From the NCBI GenBank assembly GCA_947496355.1, contig CANMCO010000010.1, positions 124,001-188,000 of the forward strand: 64,000 nucleotides of DNA, given 5' to 3'. The notes beneath the pieces were generated by a model. That model was not told the origin of the DNA. It saw nothing but the letters and a program-made list of their open reading frames with translations, and did no database searches. This DNA comes from an uncultured Aquimarina sp. Its GTDB lineage: Bacteria > Bacteroidota > Bacteroidia > Flavobacteriales > Flavobacteriaceae. The position numbers and the translations under genes were made by a program. Positions 26,145 through 35,012 of the stretch are shown one piece after another (position 1 is the first letter of the stretch; each line of letters opens with the position of its first letter).

Positions 26145-26876
26145 CTAGTACAATAGCTTGATTTCTTTTAGATCGAAATCCATAATAATTTCATCTTCTA
26201 GTAAAACTTGCAATCTACCTTCTTCAGTAACAGACTGAATGAATCCTATAAAAGAATCACCCTTTGCATCCAAAAATGTAGAGGGTTTGTTTTTTCTAAA
26301 AAGATGGGATTCATATTCTCTTTTTAAGTACTGAAAATTAGACGTTTTCAACTCAGAGAATCGCTTTTCTAATTTTGCAATAAGCAAAGCTAAAACTTCT
26401 TCAATCTCAAAACTTTGACCTAAAATTTGTTTTACCGACCCTGCCTGAGGGAGCTCCTTGAATTTGGTTTGATTAATATTCATACCTATTCCGATAATAG
26501 CACCAAGCAAACTGCCATTCTTGACAACATTTTCTATTAAAACTCCACATATTTTTTTTCTATCTGACAGAATGTCGTTAGGCCATTTAATAGATAATTT
26601 TGGCATCATTATATCATTCAAGGCATCATAAACAGCTAAAGAAACGACTATTGAAATATAGAATTGATCCATTAGTCCTAAACCACAAATCTTCATAAAC
26701 ACACTACAAGTAAGGTTTTCACCCGGATTACTTTGCCAAACAGTCCCCATTTGTCCTTTACCCGCAAGTTGTTCTCTTGCTATAACGCAAACAGAATTAA
26801 TAAAAGGTTTTTCCCGATTTAGATCTCGAAGAAAAGTATTTGTAGAGTCAATGGCATCAACTTTGATTATATCCAT
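26145..26876 (-). CDS. birA: Biotin--protein ligase without DNA-binding domain
   Basis: The 243-residue enzyme attaches biotin to carboxylase carrier lysines, including the pyruvate carboxylase at 1671-5126. The biotinyl-AMP-binding loop appears as AGKGQMGTVWQS, the catalytic motif as KWPNDI, and GIGMNINQT is also present. It begins directly with the catalytic domain (DAIDSTNTFLRDL), so it lacks the helix-turn-helix of E. coli BirA and cannot itself repress biotin genes. This short class is usual in Bacteroidota. Confidence 0.95.
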   Translation of the reverse strand: MDIIKVDAIDSTNTFLRDLNREKPFINSVCVIAREQLAGKGQMGTVWQSNPGENLTCSVFMKICGLGLMDQFYISIVVSLAVYDALNDIMMPKLSIKWPNDILSDRKKICGVLIENVVKNGSLLGAIIGIGMNINQTKFKELPQAGSVKQILGQSFEIEEVLALLIAKLEKRFSELKTSNFQYLKREYESHLFRKNKPSTFLDAKGDSFIGFIQSVTEEGRLQVLLEDEIIMDFDLKEIKLLY

Positions 26877-26899
26877 GTAAAAGGTGTAAAAGTTTCATA

Positions 26900-26922
26900 A
26901 ATGTCCGAATAATACGGACATT
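26900..26922. promoter_or_regulatory. Inverted repeat between birA and rsfS
   Basis: Perfect 8-bp arms AATGTCCG and CGGACATT flank a 7-bp spacer in the 89-bp divergent region. It contains the only GC-rich stretch there, has no T run after it, and could be an operator for either gene. No regulator is encoded nearby. Confidence 0.4.
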
Positions 26923-26965
26923 AAAATGATAAAAAGTAATAACTTTACACAAATTAAAAAAATGC

Positions 26966-27337
26966 ATGACTAAAAAAGAAATCAGTACTGATCAATTAAT
27001 AACTCAAATTATAAAAGGTATTGAAGAAGTAAAAGGTAATGATATTAATATTCTTGATTTAAGAGATATTGAAAATACAGTATGTAATTACTTTGTAATC
27101 TGCAACGGAACTTCTAATACTCAAGTAAATGCAATAGTTAATTCTATCCAAAAAACTGTAAGCAAAGAACTTAAAGACAAACCTTGGCATGTTGAAGGTA
27201 GCGAGAATGCCGAGTGGGTATTAATTGATTATGTAAATGTGGTAGTACACGTTTTTCAGAAACACATAAGAGAATTCTATGATATCGAAGGACTTTGGGG
27301 AGATGCAAAAACAACAGCTATCGAAACAAATTATTAA
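26966..27337 (+). CDS. rsfS: Ribosome silencing factor RsfS
   Basis: The 123-residue protein matches RsfS (Iojap/YbeB family), which binds L14 of the large ribosomal subunit and blocks subunit joining during starvation. NYFVICNGTSNTQVNAI, KPWHVEGSENAEWVLIDY and VVVHVFQKHIREFYDIEGLWGD-type motifs (read as WHVEG, DYVNVVVHVF and REFY..E.LWGD) are all present. It begins an operon with ftsH, 13 bp downstream. Confidence 0.96.
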   Translation: MTKKEISTDQLITQIIKGIEEVKGNDINILDLRDIENTVCNYFVICNGTSNTQVNAIVNSIQKTVSKELKDKPWHVEGSENAEWVLIDYVNVVVHVFQKHIREFYDIEGLWGDAKTTAIETNY

Positions 27338-27350
27338 AAGAAAACCGTAA

Positions 27351-29303
27351 ATGGCTAAAGAAAATAAAAAACCAGAACCTAATAAGAAACCAAAATTTAG
27401 TGCATATTGGATTTATGCAGTAATCATTATTGGTTTTTTAGTATTGAACTTTATGGGGGGAAGTAGTATAGGATCTGCTCCAACAACATCTCCATCAGAG
27501 TTTCAAGATTATCTAAGTAGTGGCGAAGTAGAAAAAGTAGTAATTATTAACCGCAGACAAGCAAAGGTTTTTCTTACTCCTGAGGCTAAGTCCATGGATA
27601 AACATCAAAAGAACAAGCCTAATTCTATTTTACCGGCTAGTCCTAATGATCCCGATTATCAATTTGAATTTGGAGATTTACAAAACTTTGAAAACAAAAT
27701 TGCCCAAATAAAAAGCGAGAATGGATTAAGTACACAGGTAAATTACGATACCGAAAGTAATTTATGGGGGGAAGTTTTTGTTACACTACTACCCTTTGCA
27801 TTGATCATTGGAGTTTGGATATTCATTATGCGCAGAATGAGCGGTGGCTCAGGAGGTGGTGCTGGAGGACAAATCTTTAATATTGGTAAGTCTAAAGCAA
27901 AACTTTTTGATCAAAATACAGAAGTAAAAGTTTCTTTTGAAAATGTAGCTGGTCTTGAAGGAGCAAAAGAAGAAGTGCAAGAAATCGTTGATTTCCTGAA
28001 GAATCCCGAAAAATACACTTCTTTAGGTGGTAAAATACCTAAAGGGGCCCTGTTAGTAGGACCTCCGGGAACAGGTAAAACATTATTAGCTAAGGCCGTT
28101 GCAGGTGAAGCCAAAGTACCTTTCTTCTCTCTATCAGGATCTGATTTCGTAGAAATGTTTGTGGGTGTAGGAGCTTCTAGAGTTAGAGACCTGTTCAAAC
28201 AAGCAAAAGAAAAATCTCCTGCCATTATTTTTATTGACGAAATAGATGCAGTAGGTAGAGCTAGAGGAAAAAGTAATTTTTCTGGATCTAATGATGAAAG
28301 AGAAAATACATTAAATCAGCTTCTTACAGAAATGGATGGTTTTGGTACAAATACCAATGTAATTGTAATTGCGGCTACCAACCGAGCTGATGTTCTTGAT
28401 AAAGCATTATTGCGTGCTGGTCGTTTTGACCGACAGATATATGTAGATTTACCTGATATTCGTGAGCGTAAAGAAATTTTTGATGTTCATTTAAAACCAT
28501 TAAAAAAGGTTGATGGTGAACTAGATACTGAGTTCATGGCAAAACAAACTCCGGGATTCTCTGGAGCTGATATCGCCAATGTATGTAATGAAGCAGCTTT
28601 AATTGCCGCCAGAAAAGGTAATAAAGCGGTTGGTAAACAAGATTTTCTTGATGCGGTAGATAGAATTGTAGGAGGATTAGAGAAAAAGAATAAGATTATT
28701 ACACCCGCAGAAAAACGTGCTATTGCTTTTCATGAAGCTGGTCATGCAACTGTAAGTTGGATGTTGGAACATGCAGCCCCACTTGTAAAAGTTACCATTG
28801 TACCTAGAGGTCAATCTCTTGGAGCCGCATGGTATCTTCCTGAAGAAAGGCTAATTGTTAGGCCAAATCAAATGTTGGATGAAATGTGTGCTGCATTAGG
28901 AGGTAGAGCCGCAGAGAAAGTAATATTTAATGAAATTTCTACAGGCGCACTTAGTGACTTGGAAAAAGTAACTAAGCAAGCCAGAGCCATGGTAACCATT
29001 TATGGTTTGAACGACAAGATTGGAAACCTAACATATTACGATTCTTCAGGACAAAGTGAATATAGTTTTGCAAAACCATACAGTGAGCAAACTAGCGAAC
29101 TTATTGACAAAGAAATCTCTAACATTATAGAAGAGCAATACCAACGTGCAATCCAATTATTAGAAAAGCACAAGGATAAACTTACCGAACTTGCCGAAGT
29201 ACTATTAGAAAAAGAAGTAATCTTCAAAGATAACTTAGAAAAAATATTTGGCGAAAGACCATTTGGCAAAAAAGAAGAAGAGATCGTTCAAGAACCATCT
29301 TAA
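27351..29303 (+). CDS. ftsH: ATP-dependent zinc metalloprotease FtsH
   Basis: The 650-residue membrane protease degrades misfolded membrane proteins and regulatory targets. Two N-terminal helices (about residues 17-36 and 143-161) flank a periplasmic domain. The AAA module shows Walker A GPPGTGKT, Walker B IIFIDEID and the SRH region TNRADVLDKALLRAGRFDR. The protease domain has HEAGH zinc ligands and the later Asp in LSDLEK. The order rsfS-ftsH-LUD-cdsA is conserved in flavobacteria. A strong terminator follows. Confidence 0.98.
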   Translation: MAKENKKPEPNKKPKFSAYWIYAVIIIGFLVLNFMGGSSIGSAPTTSPSEFQDYLSSGEVEKVVIINRRQAKVFLTPEAKSMDKHQKNKPNSILPASPNDPDYQFEFGDLQNFENKIAQIKSENGLSTQVNYDTESNLWGEVFVTLLPFALIIGVWIFIMRRMSGGSGGGAGGQIFNIGKSKAKLFDQNTEVKVSFENVAGLEGAKEEVQEIVDFLKNPEKYTSLGGKIPKGALLVGPPGTGKTLLAKAVAGEAKVPFFSLSGSDFVEMFVGVGASRVRDLFKQAKEKSPAIIFIDEIDAVGRARGKSNFSGSNDERENTLNQLLTEMDGFGTNTNVIVIAATNRADVLDKALLRAGRFDRQIYVDLPDIRERKEIFDVHLKPLKKVDGELDTEFMAKQTPGFSGADIANVCNEAALIAARKGNKAVGKQDFLDAVDRIVGGLEKKNKIITPAEKRAIAFHEAGHATVSWMLEHAAPLVKVTIVPRGQSLGAAWYLPEERLIVRPNQMLDEMCAALGGRAAEKVIFNEISTGALSDLEKVTKQARAMVTIYGLNDKIGNLTYYDSSGQSEYSFAKPYSEQTSELIDKEISNIIEEQYQRAIQLLEKHKDKLTELAEVLLEKEVIFKDNLEKIFGERPFGKKEEEIVQEPS

Positions 29304-29329
29304 TTTATATATTTTTACTTGTAAATTGA

Positions 29330-29370
29330 AAAATCTTAACCTAACAGAATATTAGGTTAAGATTTTTTTT
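29330..29370 (+). terminator. Intrinsic terminator after ftsH
   Basis: A perfect 15-bp stem (29330-29344 with 29352-29366) with a 7-nt loop and a T run of 8. It separates rsfS-ftsH from the phospholipid gene group. Confidence 0.92.
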
Positions 29371-29377
29371 ATCTTTG
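29370..29377 (+). promoter_or_regulatory. -7 box (TATCTTTG) of the LUD-cdsA-psd operon
   Basis: A perfect TAnnTTTG immediately after the ftsH terminator, 42 bp before the next ATG. The -33 region would fall within the terminator stem. Confidence 0.55.
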
Positions 29378-29419
29378 AAGGTAATGTAAAACCGTAATCC
29401 CCCAATCTTAATCTAAAAA

Positions 29420-30031
29420 ATGAGTCTATTTAGAAGAATATTTTCCTCAAAATCTAAATCAGACCAAAAGAGTAAGGAACGTCTTATAGATGATCGTAGT
29501 AAATATATGCCTGAAATCGATCTGCCGATTGACGAAAGCTTTATGATGAATTTCAAAAGAAATGGAGGTAAATTTCTTTATTGCGACACTGATAATGAAG
29601 TTTTGGATTCTTTTGACAAAATTCTATTGGAAAATGATTGGTACGAAAAAGATGTTTGTTCTTTTGACATTGGATTAGAACACAAGTTTTCAGGCTTCAA
29701 TCTTAACTTTGTTAAAAACTCTTCTGCATCCTTCTTTTTTGCAACCTGTGAATATTTAATTGCAGATAGCGGAGCAATATTAGTTTCATCAAACCAACTT
29801 AGAGGAAAAAAACTGACCGAATTACCTGATAATTTTGTGATTTTAGCAGCTACTAGTCAATTAGTTAAGAATATTGGCGAAGGATTAAAAGGAATAAAAA
29901 ATAAAAATAAAAATTCTATTCCTTCAAACATCACTACTATAAAAGACTTTGAACCGCAAAAAGAAAAGGATTTCTTAAGCTATGGAAGTAGTTCAAAAAA
30001 TCTATATTTGCTCCTGTTGGAAGATTTATAA
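29420..30031 (+). CDS. LUD domain protein (LutC/YkgG-like)
   Basis: This 203-residue protein belongs to the LUD family, with FATCEYLIADSGAILVSSNQLRG-type features (SGAILVSS and the ENDWYEKD strand region). In other bacteria LUD proteins help oxidise lactate with LutA and LutB, but neither is nearby. The conserved flavobacterial position between ftsH and cdsA suggests another, unknown role. The cdsA ATG follows its stop by 1 bp. Confidence 0.8.
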   Translation: MSLFRRIFSSKSKSDQKSKERLIDDRSKYMPEIDLPIDESFMMNFKRNGGKFLYCDTDNEVLDSFDKILLENDWYEKDVCSFDIGLEHKFSGFNLNFVKNSSASFFFATCEYLIADSGAILVSSNQLRGKKLTELPDNFVILAATSQLVKNIGEGLKGIKNKNKNSIPSNITTIKDFEPQKEKDFLSYGSSSKNLYLLLLEDL

Positions 30032-30032
30032 T

Positions 30033-30836
30033 ATGAAGGAACTGCTCACAAGGTCTTTATCGGGGTTTTTATACGTCTCAATATTACTAATATCAATATT
30101 TGTTTCAAAATATACTTTTATTGGAGTATTTTTTGTTTTTGGGATGATTTCTATTTTCGAATTTCAAAAATTAATTCACCTCAACAATAAAAGATTATAT
30201 GTCATATTTATTGTTCTTTTAGTAGCATTAAACATATTTCAAGACCAAGTCTATCTTATACTACCAATACTAGTTTTGACCGTTATAACAGAGTTGTTTT
30301 TGGTAAAGGATCTGGTTACCATTAGAATAATTCCGATGTTTGAAAAACGAAAATACCGTACTAGTATTTTTTATCTAATCTCGGCCATCGTTTTCTTAAC
30401 TCTAATTCCTAATTATTCTGGAGAATATCAGCCTTTAATTATTGCTGGAGCATTTCTAATTACATGGACCAATGATACTTTTGCCTATTTAGTTGGAAAA
30501 AACTTTGGAAAGCACAAGCTCCTTGAACGAATATCTCCAAAGAAAACTATTGAAGGGTTTGTTGGAGGTTTTTTATTCTCGATTTTAGCTGGCTACTTGA
30601 TTGCTATTTTCTCACATACTTTATCTATTACTATTTGGTTGATTATAAGTATAATTATGAGTATTTTTGGTACACTGGGTGATTTGATACAATCTAAGTT
30701 TAAAAGACAGGCCGGTGTAAAAGATAGTGGCGCAATAATGCCCGGACATGGAGGGATTTATGATCGGTTAGATAGTGTTATATTTGCCAGCCCGTTTTTA
30801 TATGGATTTTTACAAATTTTAAAATATGTTTCATAA
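30033..30836 (+). CDS. cdsA: Phosphatidate cytidylyltransferase
   Basis: The 267-residue integral membrane enzyme makes CDP-diacylglycerol, the precursor of all phospholipids here. About eight membrane helices are predicted, and the C-terminal signature KDSGAIMPGHGGIYDRLDS is complete. I start it at the ATG at 30033 (MKELLTRSLSGFLYV), directly after the LUD stop; an upstream in-frame codon would overlap the LUD gene without adding conserved residues. It overlaps psd by 11 bp and works just before it in phosphatidylethanolamine synthesis. Confidence 0.95.
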   Translation: MKELLTRSLSGFLYVSILLISIFVSKYTFIGVFFVFGMISIFEFQKLIHLNNKRLYVIFIVLLVALNIFQDQVYLILPILVLTVITELFLVKDLVTIRIIPMFEKRKYRTSIFYLISAIVFLTLIPNYSGEYQPLIIAGAFLITWTNDTFAYLVGKNFGKHKLLERISPKKTIEGFVGGFLFSILAGYLIAIFSHTLSITIWLIISIIMSIFGTLGDLIQSKFKRQAGVKDSGAIMPGHGGIYDRLDSVIFASPFLYGFLQILKYVS

Positions 30837-31473
30837 AGAAGGATACAAAATAATATCAGTAGCATTAGTATTATTTTTAGGAGTTAATGTTGCGTCATAT
30901 GTTGCCATTCAGAATGATGAGTGGCAGATAGCCATATTTGTTGTTACGCTGGCTTTTCTAATTTTGATATTGCAATTTTTTAGGAATCCTAAACGGAACA
31001 CTATTGTTAATGAAAATACTGTTGTGGCTCCCGTTGACGGTAAAGTTGTTGTAATTGAAGAAGTATTTGAAAAGGAACATTTTAATGACAATCGTCTTCA
31101 GGTTTCTATTTTTATGTCTCCAATAAATGTTCATGTTACAAGGCATCCTATTAACGGAGATGTGATTTTTAGCAAATATCATCCTGGAAAATATTTAGTA
31201 GCATGGCACCCCAAAGCTTCCGAAGAAAACGAAAGAACTACCGTAGTGGTGAAAAACAACATCGTAGAGGTTTTGTATAGACAAATTGCGGGAGCATTAG
31301 CAAAGCGAATTGTAAACTATGCAAAAGAAGGTGAAAAAGTTATTCAGGGCTCAGACAGTGGATTTATAAAATTTGGCTCAAGAGTAGATGTATTTTTACC
31401 TGTAGGAACCAAAGTGGATGTTACTTTAAATCAAAAAGTCAAAGGAGGAGAAAGTGTTATTGCCAATCTTTAA
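30826..31473 (+). CDS. psd: Phosphatidylserine decarboxylase (short form)
   Basis: The 215-residue protein decarboxylates phosphatidylserine to phosphatidylethanolamine. It has two N-terminal membrane helices (about 7-49), then VVAPVDGKVVVIEE, MSPINVHVTRHPINGDV and the self-cleavage motif FGSRVDVF, where cleavage before the Ser makes the pyruvoyl group. It is the short type found in Bacteroidota. No pssA gene lies in the window. It overlaps cdsA and is followed 2 bp later by the acyl-CoA-binding gene. Confidence 0.95.
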   Translation: MFHKEGYKIISVALVLFLGVNVASYVAIQNDEWQIAIFVVTLAFLILILQFFRNPKRNTIVNENTVVAPVDGKVVVIEEVFEKEHFNDNRLQVSIFMSPINVHVTRHPINGDVIFSKYHPGKYLVAWHPKASEENERTTVVVKNNIVEVLYRQIAGALAKRIVNYAKEGEKVIQGSDSGFIKFGSRVDVFLPVGTKVDVTLNQKVKGGESVIANL

Positions 31474-31475
31474 TC

Positions 31476-31742
31476 ATGACCGAGGAAGAATTAAATATTG
31501 CTTTCAACAAAGCGTATGAACGCGCTTGCAACACAAAAATACAGTTGCCTCCTGATGTTATGCTTCATTTTTATGCACATTATAAACAAGCAACACATGC
31601 AGAAGGTTTTTATACACCTTCAGGAAACAGTGAACTTAGAAATGCCTTCAAACTTAATGCTCTATTTCAGGTAAAAGATCTTACTCAAAAAGAAGCCAAA
31701 ATAAGATATATAGAATTGGTAAATAAATATCTTACAGAATAA
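31476..31742 (+). CDS. Acyl-CoA-binding protein
   Basis: The 88-residue protein is an ACBP four-helix bundle of usual length. LPPDVMLHFYAHYKQAT is the conserved helix 2 with the acyl-CoA contacting Tyr and Lys. ACBPs carry long-chain acyl-CoA in the cytoplasm; here the gene closes a phospholipid operon, so it may supply acyl groups. In many homologues KWDAW-like motifs occur; here that part is LRNAFKLNALFQ, a divergent version. Confidence 0.88.
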   Translation: MTEEELNIAFNKAYERACNTKIQLPPDVMLHFYAHYKQATHAEGFYTPSGNSELRNAFKLNALFQVKDLTQKEAKIRYIELVNKYLTE

Positions 31743-31774
31743 AAAAAGCTTTGGTAAAATTACCAAAGCTTTTT
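31743..31774. terminator. Bidirectional terminator between ACBP gene and valS
   Basis: A perfect 14-bp stem (AAAAAGCTTTGGTA / TACCAAAGCTTTTT) with a 4-nt loop; T runs exist on both strands, so it can serve both converging units. Confidence 0.92.
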
Positions 31775-31798
31775 ATTTCAATTCACTTAGGATTCACA

Positions 31799-34429
31799 TT
31801 ACTGCAAACTGTCTAAACTAGATTTTAAAGTCGCTATTTTTGCTTCTGCATCAACTTCTTTCTTTCTTTCATTAGCAATAACTTGATCTGGCGCATTATT
31901 AACAAAACGCTCATTTTGTAATTTCTTCTGAACGGATTTTAAAAACCCTTCGGTATATTTTAATTCTTCAGAGAGCTTTTTAATTTCATCTTCTACATTG
32001 ATTGCTCCCGAAATCGGAATGAAATATTCATTTGACTTAACTCTAAAAGAAAGTGCCCCTTCAACTTTTCCATCCACATAATTCAAGGAAATTAGATTTC
32101 CTAGTTTACTGATAACAGAGTCAAAAGTAGTGCCGCCGTTTTCATTATTTAAAATAGACAGCTCTATAGTCTCTTTAAAAGAAATGTTCTTTTCTTTTCT
32201 TATTGTTCTAATACCTGAAATTACCTCTGAAGCAGTTTCAAATTCTTTTATCAAACTCTCATTAATTGCATCAGATTTTGGCCAATCAGCAATTATCAAA
32301 GCTTCATTAGGTGTTCTTTCAGCAATTTGTTGCCATATCTCTTCTGAAATAAAAGGAACAAAAGGGTGTAAAATCTTTAGGTTTTCTTCTAAAATTGCAA
32401 TTACTTCTTGATATGTTTTAGCATCAATCGGGCTCTGATACGCCGGCTTAATCATTTCAAGCAACCAGCTACAGAAATCATCCCATATCAATTTATAAGT
32501 GGTCATTAATGCATCACTAATTCGATATTTTGAATAATTATCTTCTAATTCGATTAATGCATTTTGAAATCTGGATTTATACCATTGTATTGAAATAGCC
32601 GAAGCTTCTGGTTGATCAATACTTGAATCTATTTCCCAACCTTTTATAAGCCTAAAGGCATTCCATATTTTATTTACAAATGCACTACCTTGTTTGCACA
32701 AATCTTCGTCAAACATTAGATCATTACCGGCAGGAGAACTTAATAACATTCCAACCCTAATACCATCTGCACCGTATTGAGCTATTAAATCTATTGGATC
32801 TGGTGAATTACCCAAAGATTTAGACATCTTGCGTCTTTGCTTATCTCTTACTATACCTGTTAGATATACATTTGTGAAAGGCTTTTCTTTTCTATACTCA
32901 TACCCTGCAATAATCATACGAGCGACCCAGAAAAATAAAATTTCGGGTGCAGTCACCAAATCATTAGTAGGATAGTAGTAATTAATTTCTTTATTATCGG
33001 GCTCCAGAATACCGTTAAACACACTCATTGGCCATAACCACGACGAAAACCAAGTATCCAAAGCATCTGGATCTTGTTTAAGATCTGAATCTATTAAAGA
33101 ATCATTTCCTGTTTTTTTCTTTGCCAGTATCAGGGCTTCTTCTCTACTCTCTGCAACTACAAAATCTTCTTTCCCGTCACCATAGAAATAAGCCGGAATT
33201 TGATGTCCCCACCACAATTGGCGTGATACATTCCAATCTCTTACATTCTCCATCCAATGACGGTAGGTATTAATAAACTTTTCTGGAACTAGATTTACAT
33301 CTTTTTCTAAAACTGCTTCTAAAGCTGGTTTAGCAAGGTCCTCCATTTTCAAAAACCATTGGTCACTTAATTTTGGTTCTATCACCGCTTTTGTGCGCTC
33401 ACTGGTCCCCACTTTATTAAGATGGGTTTCTGTTTTTTCTAAAACCTCTAAAGACTCTAACTCTTTTATGATTTCTTTCCTTACCACAAAACGATCTTTA
33501 CCCTCGTAATGCAATCCAAAAGAATTAAGTGTAGCATCATCGTTAAAAATATCAATAACTTCCAGGTTATGTTTATCTCCAAGTACTTTATCGTTAGGGT
33601 CATGAGCTGGAGTAACTTTAAGACATCCAGTACCAAACTCCATATCCACATACTCATCCTCGATTATAGGAATAGCTCGGTTTGCAATAGGAATGATCGC
33701 TTTTTTCCCTTTTAAATGTGTAAATCGTGAATCATTTGGGTTAATACAAATGGCAGTATCCCCCATAATTGTCTCAGGACGTGTGGTAGCTATGGTAAGT
33801 GTATCCTCACTTCCTTCTACTTTATATTTTAAATAGTATAGATTTCCTTGTTTCTCTTCATAAATTACCTCTTCATCAGATAAAGTGGTTTTGGCCTCTG
33901 GATCCCAATTTACCATTCTATACCCTCTATAAATAAGCCCCTTATTGTACAAATCTACAAAGACCTTTATTACAGAAGCCGACAAATTGTCATCCATAGT
34001 AAAAGCAGTTCGCTCCCAATCACAAGAAGCTCCTAGCTTTTTCAACTGTTCTAAAATAATCCCACCATGCTTATGAGTCCACTCCCAGGCATGTTCAAGA
34101 AACTCTTCACGAGTAAGGTCATTTTTATTAATACCCTGCTCCTTTAATTTGGCAACCACTTTTACTTCTGTGGCAATTGAGGCATGATCAGTACCCGGAA
34201 CCCAGCAGGCATTATACCCTTTAAGACGGGCTCTACGTATTAATACGTCTTGAATAGTATTATTAAGCATATGCCCCATATGCAAAACCCCAGTAACGTT
34301 TGGAGGAGGAATAACGATAGTATACGCCTCTCGTTCATCTACTTCAGAATGGAAATAATTATTATCCATCCAGTAGCTATACCATTTTTCTTCTACCGAT
34401 TTTGCATCATATTTTGTAGCTAAAGCCAT
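31799..34429 (-). CDS. valS: Valyl-tRNA synthetase
   Basis: The 876-codon gene encodes a class I synthetase that charges tRNA-Val. The HIGH motif is in PNVTGVLHMGHML, the KMSKS motif in RRKMSKSLGNSPDP, and editing-domain features include TTRPETIMGDTAICI. A C-terminal coiled coil (about 810-875) is present as usual. I start it at the ATG at 34427-34429, because a TAnnTTTG box at 34460-34467 overlaps the next in-frame start candidate. Single-gene unit. Confidence 0.97.
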   Translation of the reverse strand: MALATKYDAKSVEEKWYSYWMDNNYFHSEVDEREAYTIVIPPPNVTGVLHMGHMLNNTIQDVLIRRARLKGYNACWVPGTDHASIATEVKVVAKLKEQGINKNDLTREEFLEHAWEWTHKHGGIILEQLKKLGASCDWERTAFTMDDNLSASVIKVFVDLYNKGLIYRGYRMVNWDPEAKTTLSDEEVIYEEKQGNLYYLKYKVEGSEDTLTIATTRPETIMGDTAICINPNDSRFTHLKGKKAIIPIANRAIPIIEDEYVDMEFGTGCLKVTPAHDPNDKVLGDKHNLEVIDIFNDDATLNSFGLHYEGKDRFVVRKEIIKELESLEVLEKTETHLNKVGTSERTKAVIEPKLSDQWFLKMEDLAKPALEAVLEKDVNLVPEKFINTYRHWMENVRDWNVSRQLWWGHQIPAYFYGDGKEDFVVAESREEALILAKKKTGNDSLIDSDLKQDPDALDTWFSSWLWPMSVFNGILEPDNKEINYYYPTNDLVTAPEILFFWVARMIIAGYEYRKEKPFTNVYLTGIVRDKQRRKMSKSLGNSPDPIDLIAQYGADGIRVGMLLSSPAGNDLMFDEDLCKQGSAFVNKIWNAFRLIKGWEIDSSIDQPEASAISIQWYKSRFQNALIELEDNYSKYRISDALMTTYKLIWDDFCSWLLEMIKPAYQSPIDAKTYQEVIAILEENLKILHPFVPFISEEIWQQIAERTPNEALIIADWPKSDAINESLIKEFETASEVISGIRTIRKEKNISFKETIELSILNNENGGTTFDSVISKLGNLISLNYVDGKVEGALSFRVKSNEYFIPISGAINVEDEIKKLSEELKYTEGFLKSVQKKLQNERFVNNAPDQVIANERKKEVDAEAKIATLKSSLDSLQ

Positions 34430-34459
34430 ACTTTGGTCCGATTTTTGGAATTTAGAGTG

Positions 34460-34467
34460 CAAAAGTA
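34460..34467 (-). promoter_or_regulatory. -7 box (TACTTTTG) of valS
   Basis: A perfect TAnnTTTG on the minus strand, 30 bp before the valS ATG. It supports the shorter start. No strong -33 element. Confidence 0.5.
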
Positions 34468-34555
34468 ATTATTATATCCGACAACTTGAAAGTCTTTTGC
34501 AATTTTGAAGTTGGATAAAAAGTAACTACTTTTACCCACAATAAAAACCTACATT

Positions 34556-34951
34556 ATGAAAAAAGTGATGATGATTTTATTTATTGGATTTCTTGGAGCC
34601 ACATTAAATGCCCAAGACCAAGCACAAATAAAATTTAAAACTGAAGTTATTGATTATGGTGAGATAGCCAAAGGTAGTGATGGCGTTCGTAAATTTGAAT
34701 TTACAAATACAGGAAATGCACCATTAATTATATCAAGAGTGTACTCTAGCTGTGGATGTACAATTCCTAAAAAGCCAGAAAACCCAATTGCACCGGGAGA
34801 AGCTGGAGTAATAGAGGTGAAATATGACACTAAGAGAGTTGGTCCTATTCGAAAAACGATTACCGTTTATTCGAATGCTGGAGAAGCTACAAAAGCAATA
34901 AAAATTAAAGGAACTGTTTTAGATCAGAGTGTTCTTGAAAAAAAGAATTAA
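34556..34951 (+). CDS. DUF1573 domain exported protein
   Basis: The 131-residue protein has a signal peptide (cleavage probably after LNAQ) and a single DUF1573 domain with an immunoglobulin-like fold: DYGEIAKGSDGVRKFEFTNTG, the SSCGCTIP motif and a Pro-Gly loop APGEAGVIEVKYD. DUF1573 proteins are abundant in Bacteroidota and function is not established; the Cys pair in CGC may form a disulfide in the periplasm. Single-gene unit with a terminator. Confidence 0.92.
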   Translation: MKKVMMILFIGFLGATLNAQDQAQIKFKTEVIDYGEIAKGSDGVRKFEFTNTGNAPLIISRVYSSCGCTIPKKPENPIAPGEAGVIEVKYDTKRVGPIRKTITVYSNAGEATKAIKIKGTVLDQSVLEKKN

Positions 34952-34976
34952 TCAGTATCCTAATTAAATTACTATT

Positions 34977-35010
34977 AAAAAAGGGTTTTACTAACGTAGA
35001 ACCCTTTTTT
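34977..35010. terminator. Bidirectional terminator after the DUF1573 gene
   Basis: A 15-bp stem (34977-34991 with 34996-35010, one wobble) with a 4-nt loop, AAAAAAGGGTT on one side and AACCCTTTTTT on the other. It lies between converging genes and ends 2 bp before the protease stop. Confidence 0.9.
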
Positions 35011-35012
35011 AA

